This document shows positions 17,398 to 25,905 of a stretch of DNA of 47,768 bases, one piece after another. Positions within the stretch are counted from its first letter, which is position 1; each line of letters starts with the position of its first letter. Where the stretch lies: NCBI GenBank assembly GCA_045593905.1, contig JAZNXL010000038.1, positions 1 to 47,768 of the forward strand. Direction: 5' to 3'. The translations under genes and the position numbers were made by a program. The notes under the pieces are model-generated. The model was not told where the DNA came from and ran no database searches. It worked only from the letters and a program-made list of their open reading frames with translations. The DNA is from RGIG9041 sp045593905 (GTDB lineage Bacteria > Bacillota > Clostridia > Oscillospirales > QAKW01).

Positions 17398-18552
17398 ATG
17401 GCAGAAAAAAGAGATTATTACGAGGTGCTTGGTCTTTCTAAGGGCGCCTCTGATGACGAGATTAAAAAATCGTTCAGAAAAAAAGCAAAGCAGTATCACC
17501 CCGACCTAAACCCCGGTGATGCCGAGGCTGAAAAAAAGTTTAAAGAAATAAACGAAGCGTACGGTGTACTTTCAGACCCCGAAAAGAAGCAACGCTACGA
17601 CCAGTTCGGTCACGCAGGCGTTGACCCGTCATACAACGCAGGTGGCGGCGGTGGCTTTGGCGACTTTGGTGGCTTTGGCGGCGGTTTTGGCGGCTTTGGT
17701 GACATATTCGACACCTTCTTTGGTGGCGGTATGGGCGGTATGGGCGGCGCAAGCCGTGCTAACGCGCCCGCACAGGGCGAGGATATCCATCTTCGCATCA
17801 ACATAACATTTGACGAAAGCGCATTTGGCTGCGAAAAAGAAATTTCATATACTCGCAAATCGGTTTGTAAATCGTGCAAAGGTACAGGCGCAAAAGACGG
17901 CACAGAGCTTGAGACCTGTTCGCAGTGTGGCGGCAGGGGAGTTATCTCTACTGTACAGCGTACAATACTCGGCAATGTTCAGTCACAACGCCCCTGTCCC
18001 TCGTGTAACGGCAAGGGTAAGGTTGTAAAAACCCCCTGTCCCGATTGTCACGGCGGTATTGTAAGCGAGTCTAAAAAGACAAAGGTTAAAATACCCGCAG
18101 GTATTGACGACGGTCAAACCCTCACTCTTCGGGGTCAGGGCCACGCCGGCAGAAACGGCGGTCCCGCAGGCGATGTATACTTAACTGTTTCGGTAAGTGA
18201 ACACGAAATATTTGAACGCAGAGGCTTTGATATTTATTGCGAGGTTCCTATTTCGTTTACCGATGCAACACTCGGCTGTGAAATGGTTGTTCCAACGCTT
18301 GAGGGCAAAATTAAGTATACAGTCCCTGAAGGCACGCAAACTGAATCAACCTTTAGGTTTAAAGGCAAGGGTATTACCCGTCTCGGTACAAAGGCCCGCG
18401 GTGATATGTACGTTACCGTAACTGTTGAGGTACCCAAAAAACTCAACTCAAAGCAAAAAGAACTTCTTAAAAAGTTTGCCGAGACCCTGACCGATAAAAA
18501 TCACGAGAAAAAATCGTCATTTTTTGATAAATTAAATAAGCTGTTTAAGTAA
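17398..18552 (+). CDS. dnaJ: Chaperone DnaJ (Hsp40)
   Basis: DnaJ delivers substrates to DnaK and stimulates its ATPase. The J domain holds the essential H34-P35-D36. A Gly/Phe-rich linker spans about residues 75-115, followed by the zinc centre with four CxxCxGxG-type repeats (CKSCKGTG, CSQCGGRG, CPSCNGKG, CPDCHGG) and two C-terminal peptide-binding domains. The fourth repeat ends GG rather than GxG, a common variant. The length of 384 residues is normal. The start ATG has AGAGG upstream. It is the last gene of the operon, and a terminator follows. Confidence 0.97.
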   Translation: MAEKRDYYEVLGLSKGASDDEIKKSFRKKAKQYHPDLNPGDAEAEKKFKEINEAYGVLSDPEKKQRYDQFGHAGVDPSYNAGGGGGFGDFGGFGGGFGGFGDIFDTFFGGGMGGMGGASRANAPAQGEDIHLRINITFDESAFGCEKEISYTRKSVCKSCKGTGAKDGTELETCSQCGGRGVISTVQRTILGNVQSQRPCPSCNGKGKVVKTPCPDCHGGIVSESKKTKVKIPAGIDDGQTLTLRGQGHAGRNGGPAGDVYLTVSVSEHEIFERRGFDIYCEVPISFTDATLGCEMVVPTLEGKIKYTVPEGTQTESTFRFKGKGITRLGTKARGDMYVTVTVEVPKKLNSKQKELLKKFAETLTDKNHEKKSSFFDKLNKLFK

Positions 18553-18555
18553 GAT

Positions 18556-18590
18556 AAGCGCCTTTTTATAGGCGCTTGTTTTATTTTTAC
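18556..18590 (+). terminator. Terminator of the hrcA-dnaJ operon
   Basis: An 8-bp stem (AAGCGCCT/AGGCGCTT) with a six-base loop is followed by a T-rich tract. It begins 3 bases after the dnaJ stop codon. Confidence 0.85.
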
Positions 18591-18600
18591 TAAAAAAAGG

Positions 18601-18628
18601 TTGTAAAATACTGAAAAAATGATATAAT
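18601..18628 (+). promoter_or_regulatory. Promoter of the Asp23-fakA-cmk-like operon
   Basis: TTGTAA (18601-18606) and TATAAT (18623-18628) are 16 bases apart. The predicted start near 18635 gives a leader of about 33 bases before the TTG start codon. Confidence 0.6.
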
Positions 18629-18667
18629 GTTTACAGTGGAAAGTTTTTTTATTAGGAGGAAACTAAA

Positions 18668-19018
18668 TTGCTTAATATAAAAAATCACAACGGCGACATT
18701 ACAATTACACAAAATGTTTTTGCAAATATTGTCGGCAACGTAATTAATAACTGCTTTGGTGTTGTTGGTATGGCATCAAAAAACACTGTTGACGGAATTG
18801 TTTCGTTGCTTAAAAAAGAAAACTATGACAAGGGCGTTAAGGTTACCTGCGAAGGACAAGACCTTTTAATTGACGTGCATATCATAGTAAGCTACGGTAT
18901 TAACTTACACGCTATTTCACGCAGTATTGCCAAAGAAGTGAAATATATTGTCGAAAAAATGACAGGCTTTAAGGTTAAAAAAGTCAATGTTTACGTTGAC
19001 GCAATGAAGACAAACTAA
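18668..19018 (+). CDS. Asp23/Gls24 family envelope stress protein (YloU-like)
   Basis: This small protein belongs to the Asp23 family (DUF322), whose members are abundant cytoplasmic or membrane-associated proteins tied to envelope stress. The opening NGDITITQNVFANIVGNVIN, the central CFGVVGMASKNT and the C-terminal VKKVNVYVDAM follow the family pattern, and 116 residues is the usual size of the YloU branch. The start is a TTG with TAGGAGGA upstream. It lies 16 bases before the FakA/YloV-like gene, the same order as yloU-yloV in Bacillus. The molecular function is not established. Confidence 0.88.
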   Translation: MLNIKNHNGDITITQNVFANIVGNVINNCFGVVGMASKNTVDGIVSLLKKENYDKGVKVTCEGQDLLIDVHIIVSYGINLHAISRSIAKEVKYIVEKMTGFKVKKVNVYVDAMKTN

Positions 19019-19034
19019 GGAGTATATTCTGCCA

Positions 19035-20648
19035 ATGATAACCGGTAATATGTTCAGGGATATGGTAATATCCGCTGCAAACAATATTGAAAATCAAAAA
19101 AATGCTATAAATGCACTTAACGTGTTCCCTGTGCCCGACGGCGACACAGGTACAAATATGTCACTTACAATGTCGGCTGCTGCAAAACAAATGCGCACTA
19201 CTGACAACAAAAGCATTGCTGAAACCTCATCAATAGTTGCATCGGCGCTTTTAAAGGGTGCCCGCGGTAACAGTGGTGTTATTCTTTCGCTTTTGTTCAG
19301 AGGTATTTCAAAAGGTCTTGCAGGTCTTGACAACGCCGATAGCGCCGCTCTTTCAAAAGCTTTTGAAATGGGCGTTGCTGCTGCATACGGCGCAGTTATG
19401 AAGCCTACCGAGGGTACAATCTTAACCGTTGCACGTGTTGCGGCAGAAGAAACAAAAACTTATGCGCTCAATAACCACACCGCACGCGATACATTTGCTT
19501 ACTATCTCGAGCAGGCAAAAATCACACTCGATAAAACACCCGAGATGCTTCCTGTTTTAAAACAGGCAAAGGTTGTTGACGCGGGCGGTAAAGGTCTTAC
19601 CACAATTTTAGAGGGTATGCTTTCTTGCCTTGACGGTGCACCTATTGAAGCAGGTGAGCCACAAGAAGATGTTGAAGTAACCGATTTTTCAGAATTCAAT
19701 GTTTTCCAAAGTGAAGAAGATATTGTTTTTGCTTATTGTACCGAATACATTGTTAACAAAGAAGCAAAAGCTAAAAAATCTGACTCAGCCGAGCTTAGAA
19801 AATACCTCGAGTCAATCGGCGACTGCGTAGTTGTTGTTGACGACGGTGAAATTATAAAAGTTCACGTTCATACCAACCACCCCGGCCGTGCCTTTGAAGA
19901 AGCATTGCTTTTCGGTTCGCTCATCAATATGAAGGTTGAAAATATGCGCGAGCAGTTTAAAGAAAAGAAGGCCGAACCTGTAAAGGTTGATAAAAAATAC
20001 GGCTTTGTATCTGTTGCAGCAGGCGAAGGCCTTGCAGCGCTCTTTAAAGATATGGGTGTTGACGTTGTTGTTGAAGGCGGTCAGACAATGAACCCGTCTA
20101 CCGACGATATTTTAGACGCAGTTCACAAAACAACTGCCGAAAACGTATTCGTTTTCCCCAATAACAAAAACATTATTATGGCGGCAAATCAGGCTGTAGA
20201 GCTTTCTGACCGCAATATCATAGTAATTGAAACGAAAACTGTACCGCAAGGTATTAGCGCACTTCTTGGCTTTGACGAAACTCTTGAACCTGAAGACAAC
20301 GCCGAGTCAATGAAAGCGGCATTCGAAAACGTTCGTACCGCACAGGTAACTTACGCTGCACGCGACAGTGAGTTCGACGGTAACACCATAAAAGAAGGTC
20401 AACTTTTAGGTCTTATTGAAGGTAAGGTAAGCTTTGTTGAAGACTCAATGAGCGAGGTTGTTGCAAAAATGTTTGCAAAAATGCTCGAAGAGGGCGGCGA
20501 GTTTATTAATATCTATTATGGTGACAGCGTGACCGAAGACGATGCAAACGCAATTTGTGAGCAGATTCAGGCACTTGCGCCCGATGCTGAAATAATTGTG
20601 CTTCCCGGCGGTCAGCCTGTTTATCACTATATCTTTTCTATCGAGTAA
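19035..20648 (+). CDS. fakA: DAK2-domain protein, fatty acid kinase subunit A-like (FakA/YloV)
   Basis: FakA phosphorylates fatty acids presented by a FakB (DegV-family) partner, feeding exogenous or recycled fatty acids into phospholipid synthesis. The N-terminal DhaL/DAK2 domain shows LNVFPVPDGDTGTNMSLTM, with the aspartates that bind ATP-magnesium, and LKGARGNSGVILSLLFRG. The C-terminal half (from about residue 310) is the YloV-type domain with IMAANQAVEL and VLPGGQPVYHY. The length of 537 is typical. The ATG at 19035 has AAGGAG overlapping the previous stop, at a rather long spacing of about 12 bases. No FakB is in the window. Confidence 0.9.
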   Translation: MITGNMFRDMVISAANNIENQKNAINALNVFPVPDGDTGTNMSLTMSAAAKQMRTTDNKSIAETSSIVASALLKGARGNSGVILSLLFRGISKGLAGLDNADSAALSKAFEMGVAAAYGAVMKPTEGTILTVARVAAEETKTYALNNHTARDTFAYYLEQAKITLDKTPEMLPVLKQAKVVDAGGKGLTTILEGMLSCLDGAPIEAGEPQEDVEVTDFSEFNVFQSEEDIVFAYCTEYIVNKEAKAKKSDSAELRKYLESIGDCVVVVDDGEIIKVHVHTNHPGRAFEEALLFGSLINMKVENMREQFKEKKAEPVKVDKKYGFVSVAAGEGLAALFKDMGVDVVVEGGQTMNPSTDDILDAVHKTTAENVFVFPNNKNIIMAANQAVELSDRNIIVIETKTVPQGISALLGFDETLEPEDNAESMKAAFENVRTAQVTYAARDSEFDGNTIKEGQLLGLIEGKVSFVEDSMSEVVAKMFAKMLEEGGEFINIYYGDSVTEDDANAICEQIQALAPDAEIIVLPGGQPVYHYIFSIE

Positions 20649-20673
20649 TCATTAATTTAAGGGGGACAAATTC

Positions 20674-21297
20674 ATGACTGAAGGCTTAATTATTACCATC
20701 AGCCGTGAAGCGTATTGCGGCGGCGACCAGCTCGCAAAGCAACTCGCTGACAAACTCGGCTTTAAATTCTATGACAGAGAAGTAATTTCTCTTGCGTCAG
20801 AAAAAAGCGGTATTCACGAAGACCATTTTGAATCAATCGAGAAAAAACCTACTAATAGTATCTTGTATTCGGTTGTAATGGGTATGTACTCGTCACGCGG
20901 TGCATATGTTCGTCTTGACGACGTTCTTACCGACGATAAAATCTATAAAATTCAGGCGGATATGATTCGTGAGATTGCCCAAACCGGTAACTGTATTTTT
21001 GTAGGCAGATGCTCTGACTACATATTGCGCAACAACCCTAAATGTGTCAACATCTTTTTACGTGCTGATAAAAAAGACAGAATCGACCGCGTTGTAAAAG
21101 AACAAAACGTAACCGAGGCCGAGGCTGAAAAAATCATTTCACGCGCTGATAAAAAAAGACGTAGCTATTACAACTACTATACAAATCGTGAATGGGGCGC
21201 AATAAACAACTACGATATTTCACTTAATATTTCGTCTCTTTCACAAGAAAAAATGCTCGACTTTATTGTTGAATATTTAAATAGCATCAACAAATAA
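20674..21297 (+). CDS. Cytidylate kinase-like family protein
   Basis: This protein belongs to the cytidylate kinase-like P-loop family common in Clostridia. It opens with IITISREAYCGGDQLAKQLA, then KFYDREVISLASEKSGI, and ends with TNREWGAINNYDISLNIS, the usual family tail. The P-loop is atypical: family members mostly read ISRxxGSGGxxI, while this one has AYCGGDQLA. So nucleotide binding may persist, but its activity as a CMP kinase is unproven. The length of 207 residues is normal. The ATG follows AAGGGGG. It probably shares the transcript of the two genes before it. Confidence 0.82.
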   Translation: MTEGLIITISREAYCGGDQLAKQLADKLGFKFYDREVISLASEKSGIHEDHFESIEKKPTNSILYSVVMGMYSSRGAYVRLDDVLTDDKIYKIQADMIREIAQTGNCIFVGRCSDYILRNNPKCVNIFLRADKKDRIDRVVKEQNVTEAEAEKIISRADKKRRSYYNYYTNREWGAINNYDISLNISSLSQEKMLDFIVEYLNSINK

Positions 21298-21303
21298 TAT
21301 TGC

Positions 21304-21336
21304 CGCCCGTACCAACTTTAGTACGGGCGCATTTTA
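21304..21336 (+). terminator. Terminator after the cytidylate kinase-like gene
   Basis: A 9-bp G+C-rich stem (CGCCCGTAC/GTACGGGCG) with an eight-base loop is followed by a short T-rich stretch. The U-tract is weak, but the hairpin is strong. Confidence 0.75.
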
Positions 21337-21348
21337 TGTAAAAATTCG

Positions 21349-21377
21349 TTGACAATAATAGTATATTGTGCTACAAT
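21349..21377 (+). promoter_or_regulatory. SigA promoter of the pyr operon
   Basis: A consensus TTGACA (21349-21354) and TACAAT (21372-21377) are 17 bases apart. The start near 21384 gives a leader of about 130 bases before pyrC, containing an attenuator. Confidence 0.88.
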
Positions 21378-21394
21378 TATAAAGATAAAAATAT

Positions 21395-21428
21395 ATCTTT
21401 AAAGACGAAACAGAGAGTTCGGCAAGAT
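21395..21428 (+). promoter_or_regulatory. Candidate PyrR-binding anti-antiterminator
   Basis: ATCTT (21395-21399) pairs with AAGAT (21424-21428), and CGAA (21406-21409) pairs with TTCG (21418-21421). This leaves a purine-rich bulge on the 5' side and a loop containing CAGAGAG. The loop matches the core CNGNGAG of the PyrR binding loop in Bacillus pyr leaders. The 3' arm covers GGCAAGA (21421-21427), which is also the 5' arm of the antiterminator. Confidence 0.55.
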
Positions 21429-21498
21429 TACAATATGAGCTAAGGTGCGTAAGTGCGCCCTGCTTTGTTATGTCTTGCCTAAAAGCAAGGCTTTTTTT
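21421..21498 (+). promoter_or_regulatory. Antiterminator / terminator switch of the pyr leader
   Basis: The terminator is GTCTTGC (21472-21478) paired with GCAAGGC (21485-21491), followed by seven T. The upstream GGCAAGA (21421-21427) is exactly complementary to TCTTGCC (21473-21479), so it can form an alternative antiterminator that destroys the terminator. A small hairpin GGTGC/GCGCC lies between them. Confidence 0.78.
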
Positions 21499-21513
21499 AT
21501 GAAAGGAACTTTA

Positions 21514-22710
21514 ATGAATAAAACACTTTTAGCAAACGCAATAGGATTTAATAATCTACCTGATTTTTCGGCAGATTCTATTAGTGTTTTCAATTCACCT
21601 GAATATACTGTTTTTCCCGGTTTTTGTGATGTGCATGTGCATTTTCGAGAACCGGGTTTTTCATATAAAGAAACAATTTTAACAGGCTCAAAGGCTTCGG
21701 CTCGCGGTGGTTATACCGACGTGTGCACAATGCCCAACCTAAACCCTGTACCTGATTCAGCCGAGCATTTAAAAATGCAAACCGACATAATTGAGCGCGA
21801 CGCGGTAATTAACGTTCACCCCTACGCCTCAATCACAGTTGGTCAAAAGGGCGAAGAGCTCTCACCGTTTTCAGAGCTTACAAACGCAATTGCATTTTCT
21901 GACGACGGCAGGGGAGTACAAAGCGACTCGCTTATGCGTCAGGCTATGCTTAAGGCTAAACAACTTAACAAAATAATTGTTGCGCACTGCGAGGTTAACG
22001 ACCTTTTAAAAGGCGGCTATATTCACGACGGTGTGTATGCAAAGGCTCACGGCCACAAGGGTATTTGCTCCGAGAGTGAGTATTTACAAATAAAACGTGA
22101 CATCGAGCTTGTAAAAGAAACAGGTTGTAAGTATCACGTTTGCCACATCTCGACCAAAGAGAGTGTTGAGCTTATCCGTCAAGCAAAAAAAGACGGTGTT
22201 GATATAACCTGCGAAACAGGTCCGCACTACCTTGTTTTAGACGATAGCAAGCTTAAAGAAGACGGCAAGTACAAAATGAACCCGCCGCTTCGTTCAATTG
22301 AGGACAGGCTCGCGCTTATTGAGGGTATACAAGACGGCACAATCGATATGATTGCAACTGACCACGCGCCCCATTCGGTCCAGGAAAAATCAAAGGGCTT
22401 AAAAGACAGCGCGTTTGGTATCACAGGCATTGAAACCGCGTTTGCGGTGTGCTATAGCGGTCTTGTAAAAACCGACATAATCACACTCGAAAAACTAATC
22501 GACCTGCTTGCAAACAACCCAAGAAAACGCTTTAACATTCCGTGCAATAACAGCTACACGGTATTTAACCTTAATAAAAGCTTTACAGTAGACCCAAGTG
22601 AGTTTATCTCAATGGGCAAGGCCACCCCGTTTGAAGGCATGACACTTTCGGGTGAGTGTGTACTCACCGTCGCAAACGGCAAAATAGTTTATAAAAATTC
22701 ATCAATATAA
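21514..22710 (+). CDS. pyrC: Dihydroorotase
   Basis: Dihydroorotase closes carbamoyl-aspartate to dihydroorotate, the third step of UMP synthesis. The metal site DVHVHFREPG (residues 39-48) is the type I signature, with EVNDLLKGG, HVCHISTKESVEL and the catalytic ATDHAPHS further on. The length is 398 residues from the ATG at 21514, which has GAAAGGA about 7 bases upstream. The frame stays open back through the terminator to a GTG at 21445, but that start has no ribosome site and would make the regulatory hairpin coding. It is first in the pyr operon, right behind the attenuator. Confidence 0.95.
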   Translation: MNKTLLANAIGFNNLPDFSADSISVFNSPEYTVFPGFCDVHVHFREPGFSYKETILTGSKASARGGYTDVCTMPNLNPVPDSAEHLKMQTDIIERDAVINVHPYASITVGQKGEELSPFSELTNAIAFSDDGRGVQSDSLMRQAMLKAKQLNKIIVAHCEVNDLLKGGYIHDGVYAKAHGHKGICSESEYLQIKRDIELVKETGCKYHVCHISTKESVELIRQAKKDGVDITCETGPHYLVLDDSKLKEDGKYKMNPPLRSIEDRLALIEGIQDGTIDMIATDHAPHSVQEKSKGLKDSAFGITGIETAFAVCYSGLVKTDIITLEKLIDLLANNPRKRFNIPCNNSYTVFNLNKSFTVDPSEFISMGKATPFEGMTLSGECVLTVANGKIVYKNSSI

Positions 22711-22723
22711 GGAGACCACCCGC

Positions 22724-25700
22724 ATGGCAAAAAGAACAGACATTAAAAAAATATTAATCATCGGTTCAGGTCCTATCGTAATAGGTCAGGCTGCCGAGTT
22801 CGACTACGCAGGCACACAGGCTTGTCTTGCACTTAAAGAAGAGGGCTACGAGGTTGTGCTTTGTAACTCAAACCCTGCAACAATTATGACCGACACCACT
22901 ATTGCTGATAAGGTGTATATGGAGCCGCTCACACTTGAGTACATTGCAAAAATTCTCCGCTATGAGCGTCCCGATGCTATCGTTCCCGGTATCGGCGGTC
23001 AAACAGGCTTAAACCTTGCAATGCAGCTTGAAAAGAAAGGTATTTTAAAAGAATGCGGCGTTAAGCTTCTTGGTACAAACAGCGAAAGTATCGAACGCGC
23101 CGAAGACAGAGAACTGTTTAAAGAGCTTTGCCAATCAATCGGCGAGCCTACAATCCCTTCAGAAATCACCTACAATCTTGACGAGGCTGTTGAGGCGGCA
23201 AAACGCATTGGATATCCGGTAGTGCTCCGCCCAGCTTTTACACTTGGTGGTACAGGCGGCGGCTTTGCTGACAACGAACAAGAGCTTATCGAAATCGGTA
23301 CAAACGCATTTAAGCTTTCACCTGTTCATCAGGTGCTTATCGAAAAGAGCGTTAAAGGCTATAAAGAAATCGAGTTTGAGGTTATGCGTGACTCAAACGA
23401 TAACGCAATCACCATTTGCGGTATGGAAAACATTGACCCTGTTGGTGTTCATACAGGTGACTCGGTTGTTGTAGCTCCCATCTTAACACTCAACGACAAA
23501 GACTTAAAAATGCTCAACGACAGTGCTATTAAGCTTATCCGCGAGCTTAAAATCGAGGGCGGCTGTAACGTTCAGTTTGCGCTCAACCCCACAACAAGCG
23601 AATATTATCTTATCGAGGTTAACCCCCGCGTTTCGCGTTCGTCGGCTCTTGCATCAAAAGCAAGCGGTTATCCGATTGCACGCGTTACCGCAAAGGTTGC
23701 AGTTGGTATGATGCTTGACGAAATCGACGTTGCAAACACCAAAGCATCGTTTGAACCCCGCCTTGATTATATTGTTGCAAAATTCCCGCGCTTCCCGTTT
23801 GATAAATTCCCTGCAGCACCCAACACCCTTGGCACACAAATGAAAGCCACAGGTGAGGTTATGGGCATTGGTTCAACTCTCGAAGAGTGTATGCTCAAAT
23901 CAGTGCGCTCGCTTGAAATCGGTGCTTGTCATATGCATCTTGTAAAGTTTGATAGCTTTACAGAAGATGAGCTTTATAAATACATCGAAAAATGTCGCGA
24001 CGACACTATATTTGCAGTAACCGAGCTTTTACGCCGTGGCGTATCGGTTGAAAAATTACATGAGCTTACTAAAATTACAGCATACTTTTTAGAGTCACTC
24101 AAAAAGATTGTTGATATGGAGCAAAAATTAAAGCAAAACAAAGGTAACTTTGATGTTTTAAAAGAGGCAAAGGTAATGGGCTTTGGCGACAAGTTTATTT
24201 CATACCTTTGGGGTGTAGATGAACTTGAAATATTCAATCTTCGTAAGCAAAACAACCTTTTCCCTGTTTACAAAATGGTTGATACCTGCCACACAAACGC
24301 TTACATTCCGTACTTCTATTCTTCATACACAGGCGAGAATAAATCAGTTTTAACAAACAAGAAAAAACTCATTGTTCTTGGCGCAGGTCCTATTCGTATA
24401 GGTCAGGGTGTCGAGTTTGACTATTCAACTGTTCACGCAGTAACTACCATTAAAAACTCGGGCTACGAAGCAATTATTATAAACAACAACCCCGAAACAG
24501 TTTCAACCGACTATACAACTGCCGATAAGCTTTATTTCGAGCCGCTTACAACAGAAGACGTTATGAACATTATCGAGTTTGAAAAGCCCGAGGGTGTTAT
24601 TGCTTCTCTTGGCGGTCAAACCGCAATCAACCTTGCTGACCCGCTTATGCGCAGAGGCGTTAAAATTGTTGGTACTGACTGCGAAGCAATCGAACGCGCC
24701 GAAAACCGCGACAGCTTTGAAAAAATACTACGCGAACTCAATATCCCACAGCCTCAAGGTAAGGCTGTTACCAAAATCGAAGACGGTATTGCCGCTGCAA
24801 ACAAAATCGGCTATCCCGTACTCGTTCGCCCCAGCTTTGTGCTTGGCGGCAGAGCTATGCAAATTGTTGCAAACGAAGACCAGCTTCGTCACTACCTCAA
24901 AACCGCCGTTGAAATTGACGAGGACAAGCCTGTACTCGTTGATAAATACATTCAAGGTAAAGAGGTTGAGGTTGACGCAATTTGCGACGGCAGAGACGTA
25001 TTTATCCCCGGTATTATGGAACTTGTTGAGCGTACAGGTGTTCACAGCGGTGACTCAATCAGCGTTTACCCGGCATTTAGCATCTCGGACAAAGTAAAAG
25101 GCATTATCTTACAATACGCTAAAAAGCTTGGTCTTGGCATTGGTATTATTGGTCTTTACAATATCCAGTTTATTGTTGACAAAGACGAAAACGTTTATAT
25201 TATTGAGGTTAACCCCCGTTCTTCGCGTACAGTTCCGTTCCTTTCAAAAGCAACAGGCTACAGCCTTGCTGATATTGCGACCGAAGTTATTATGGGCAAA
25301 TCTTTAAAGGAACAGGGTATATTCGATATCTATCCTAAAGAGAAAAACCGCCACTATGTAAAAGTGCCTGTATTCTCGTTTAACAAAATTCGTGGTCTTG
25401 ATGCTTACCTCTCGCCCGAAATGAAATCAACAGGTGAGGCAATCGGTTACGACGATAAACTCAACCGTGCGCTTTATAAAGCACTTCAGGCTTCAGGTAT
25501 GCACCTTCAAAACTACGGTACAGTTTTTGCAACACTTGCAAACAAAGATAAAGACGAAGCACTTGAGCTTATCCGTCGTTTTTATAACCTTGGCTTCAAC
25601 ATTGTTGCAACCCAGGGCACTGCAAACTTCTTAAAGGCTAACGGTATAAGAACCCACGCGGTTAAAAAACTCGAAGAAGACGAAAACGAAATCCCCTCGG

Positions 25701-25897
25701 CACTTCGTCAGGGACATATCGCTTATGTTATCAACACAAGCGACAGGTCTTCAACAAACAATATGACCGACGGCTACCAAATTCGCAGACTTTGTACCGA
25801 AAACAACGTAACTTTATTCACAGCGCTCGATACCGCTCGTGTTTTGGTTGACGTTTTAGAAGAAACAACACTCACAGTATCAACTATTGATGCGTAG
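22724..25897 (+). CDS. carB: Carbamoyl-phosphate synthase large subunit
   Basis: CarB makes carbamoyl phosphate from bicarbonate, ammonia and two ATP; the ammonia comes from glutamine through CarA. The protein has the usual duplicated layout: a first ATP-grasp half (about residues 1-400, opening ILIIGSGPIVIGQAAEFDYA), an oligomerisation region, a second half (about 550-930, opening LIVLGAGPIRIGQGVEFDYS), and an MGS-type allosteric domain at the C-terminus (GFNIVATQGTANFL). The length of 1057 is full size. It starts 13 bases after pyrC. No carA is next to it or anywhere in the window, which is unusual because the two are often adjacent. Confidence 0.97.
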   Translation: MAKRTDIKKILIIGSGPIVIGQAAEFDYAGTQACLALKEEGYEVVLCNSNPATIMTDTTIADKVYMEPLTLEYIAKILRYERPDAIVPGIGGQTGLNLAMQLEKKGILKECGVKLLGTNSESIERAEDRELFKELCQSIGEPTIPSEITYNLDEAVEAAKRIGYPVVLRPAFTLGGTGGGFADNEQELIEIGTNAFKLSPVHQVLIEKSVKGYKEIEFEVMRDSNDNAITICGMENIDPVGVHTGDSVVVAPILTLNDKDLKMLNDSAIKLIRELKIEGGCNVQFALNPTTSEYYLIEVNPRVSRSSALASKASGYPIARVTAKVAVGMMLDEIDVANTKASFEPRLDYIVAKFPRFPFDKFPAAPNTLGTQMKATGEVMGIGSTLEECMLKSVRSLEIGACHMHLVKFDSFTEDELYKYIEKCRDDTIFAVTELLRRGVSVEKLHELTKITAYFLESLKKIVDMEQKLKQNKGNFDVLKEAKVMGFGDKFISYLWGVDELEIFNLRKQNNLFPVYKMVDTCHTNAYIPYFYSSYTGENKSVLTNKKKLIVLGAGPIRIGQGVEFDYSTVHAVTTIKNSGYEAIIINNNPETVSTDYTTADKLYFEPLTTEDVMNIIEFEKPEGVIASLGGQTAINLADPLMRRGVKIVGTDCEAIERAENRDSFEKILRELNIPQPQGKAVTKIEDGIAAANKIGYPVLVRPSFVLGGRAMQIVANEDQLRHYLKTAVEIDEDKPVLVDKYIQGKEVEVDAICDGRDVFIPGIMELVERTGVHSGDSISVYPAFSISDKVKGIILQYAKKLGLGIGIIGLYNIQFIVDKDENVYIIEVNPRSSRTVPFLSKATGYSLADIATEVIMGKSLKEQGIFDIYPKEKNRHYVKVPVFSFNKIRGLDAYLSPEMKSTGEAIGYDDKLNRALYKALQASGMHLQNYGTVFATLANKDKDEALELIRRFYNLGFNIVATQGTANFLKANGIRTHAVKKLEEDENEIPSALRQGHIAYVINTSDRSSTNNMTDGYQIRRLCTENNVTLFTALDTARVLVDVLEETTLTVSTIDA

Positions 25898-25905
25898 GAG
25901 CTAAG

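Noticed and set aside
17620..17760. Repeat-like GGTGGC/GGCTTTGG stretch
   Set aside because: It is the Gly/Phe-rich linker of DnaJ, not a separate repeat element.
21445..21513. Longer pyrC reading from a GTG at 21445, through the leader terminator
   Set aside because: No ribosome site, and it would place the terminator and antiterminator inside the coding region; the ATG at 21514 has a good GAAAGGA.
21384..21513. Known riboswitch class in the pyr leader (purine, guanidine, PRPP)
   Set aside because: The conserved cores of those classes were not found; the loop fits a PyrR site better.
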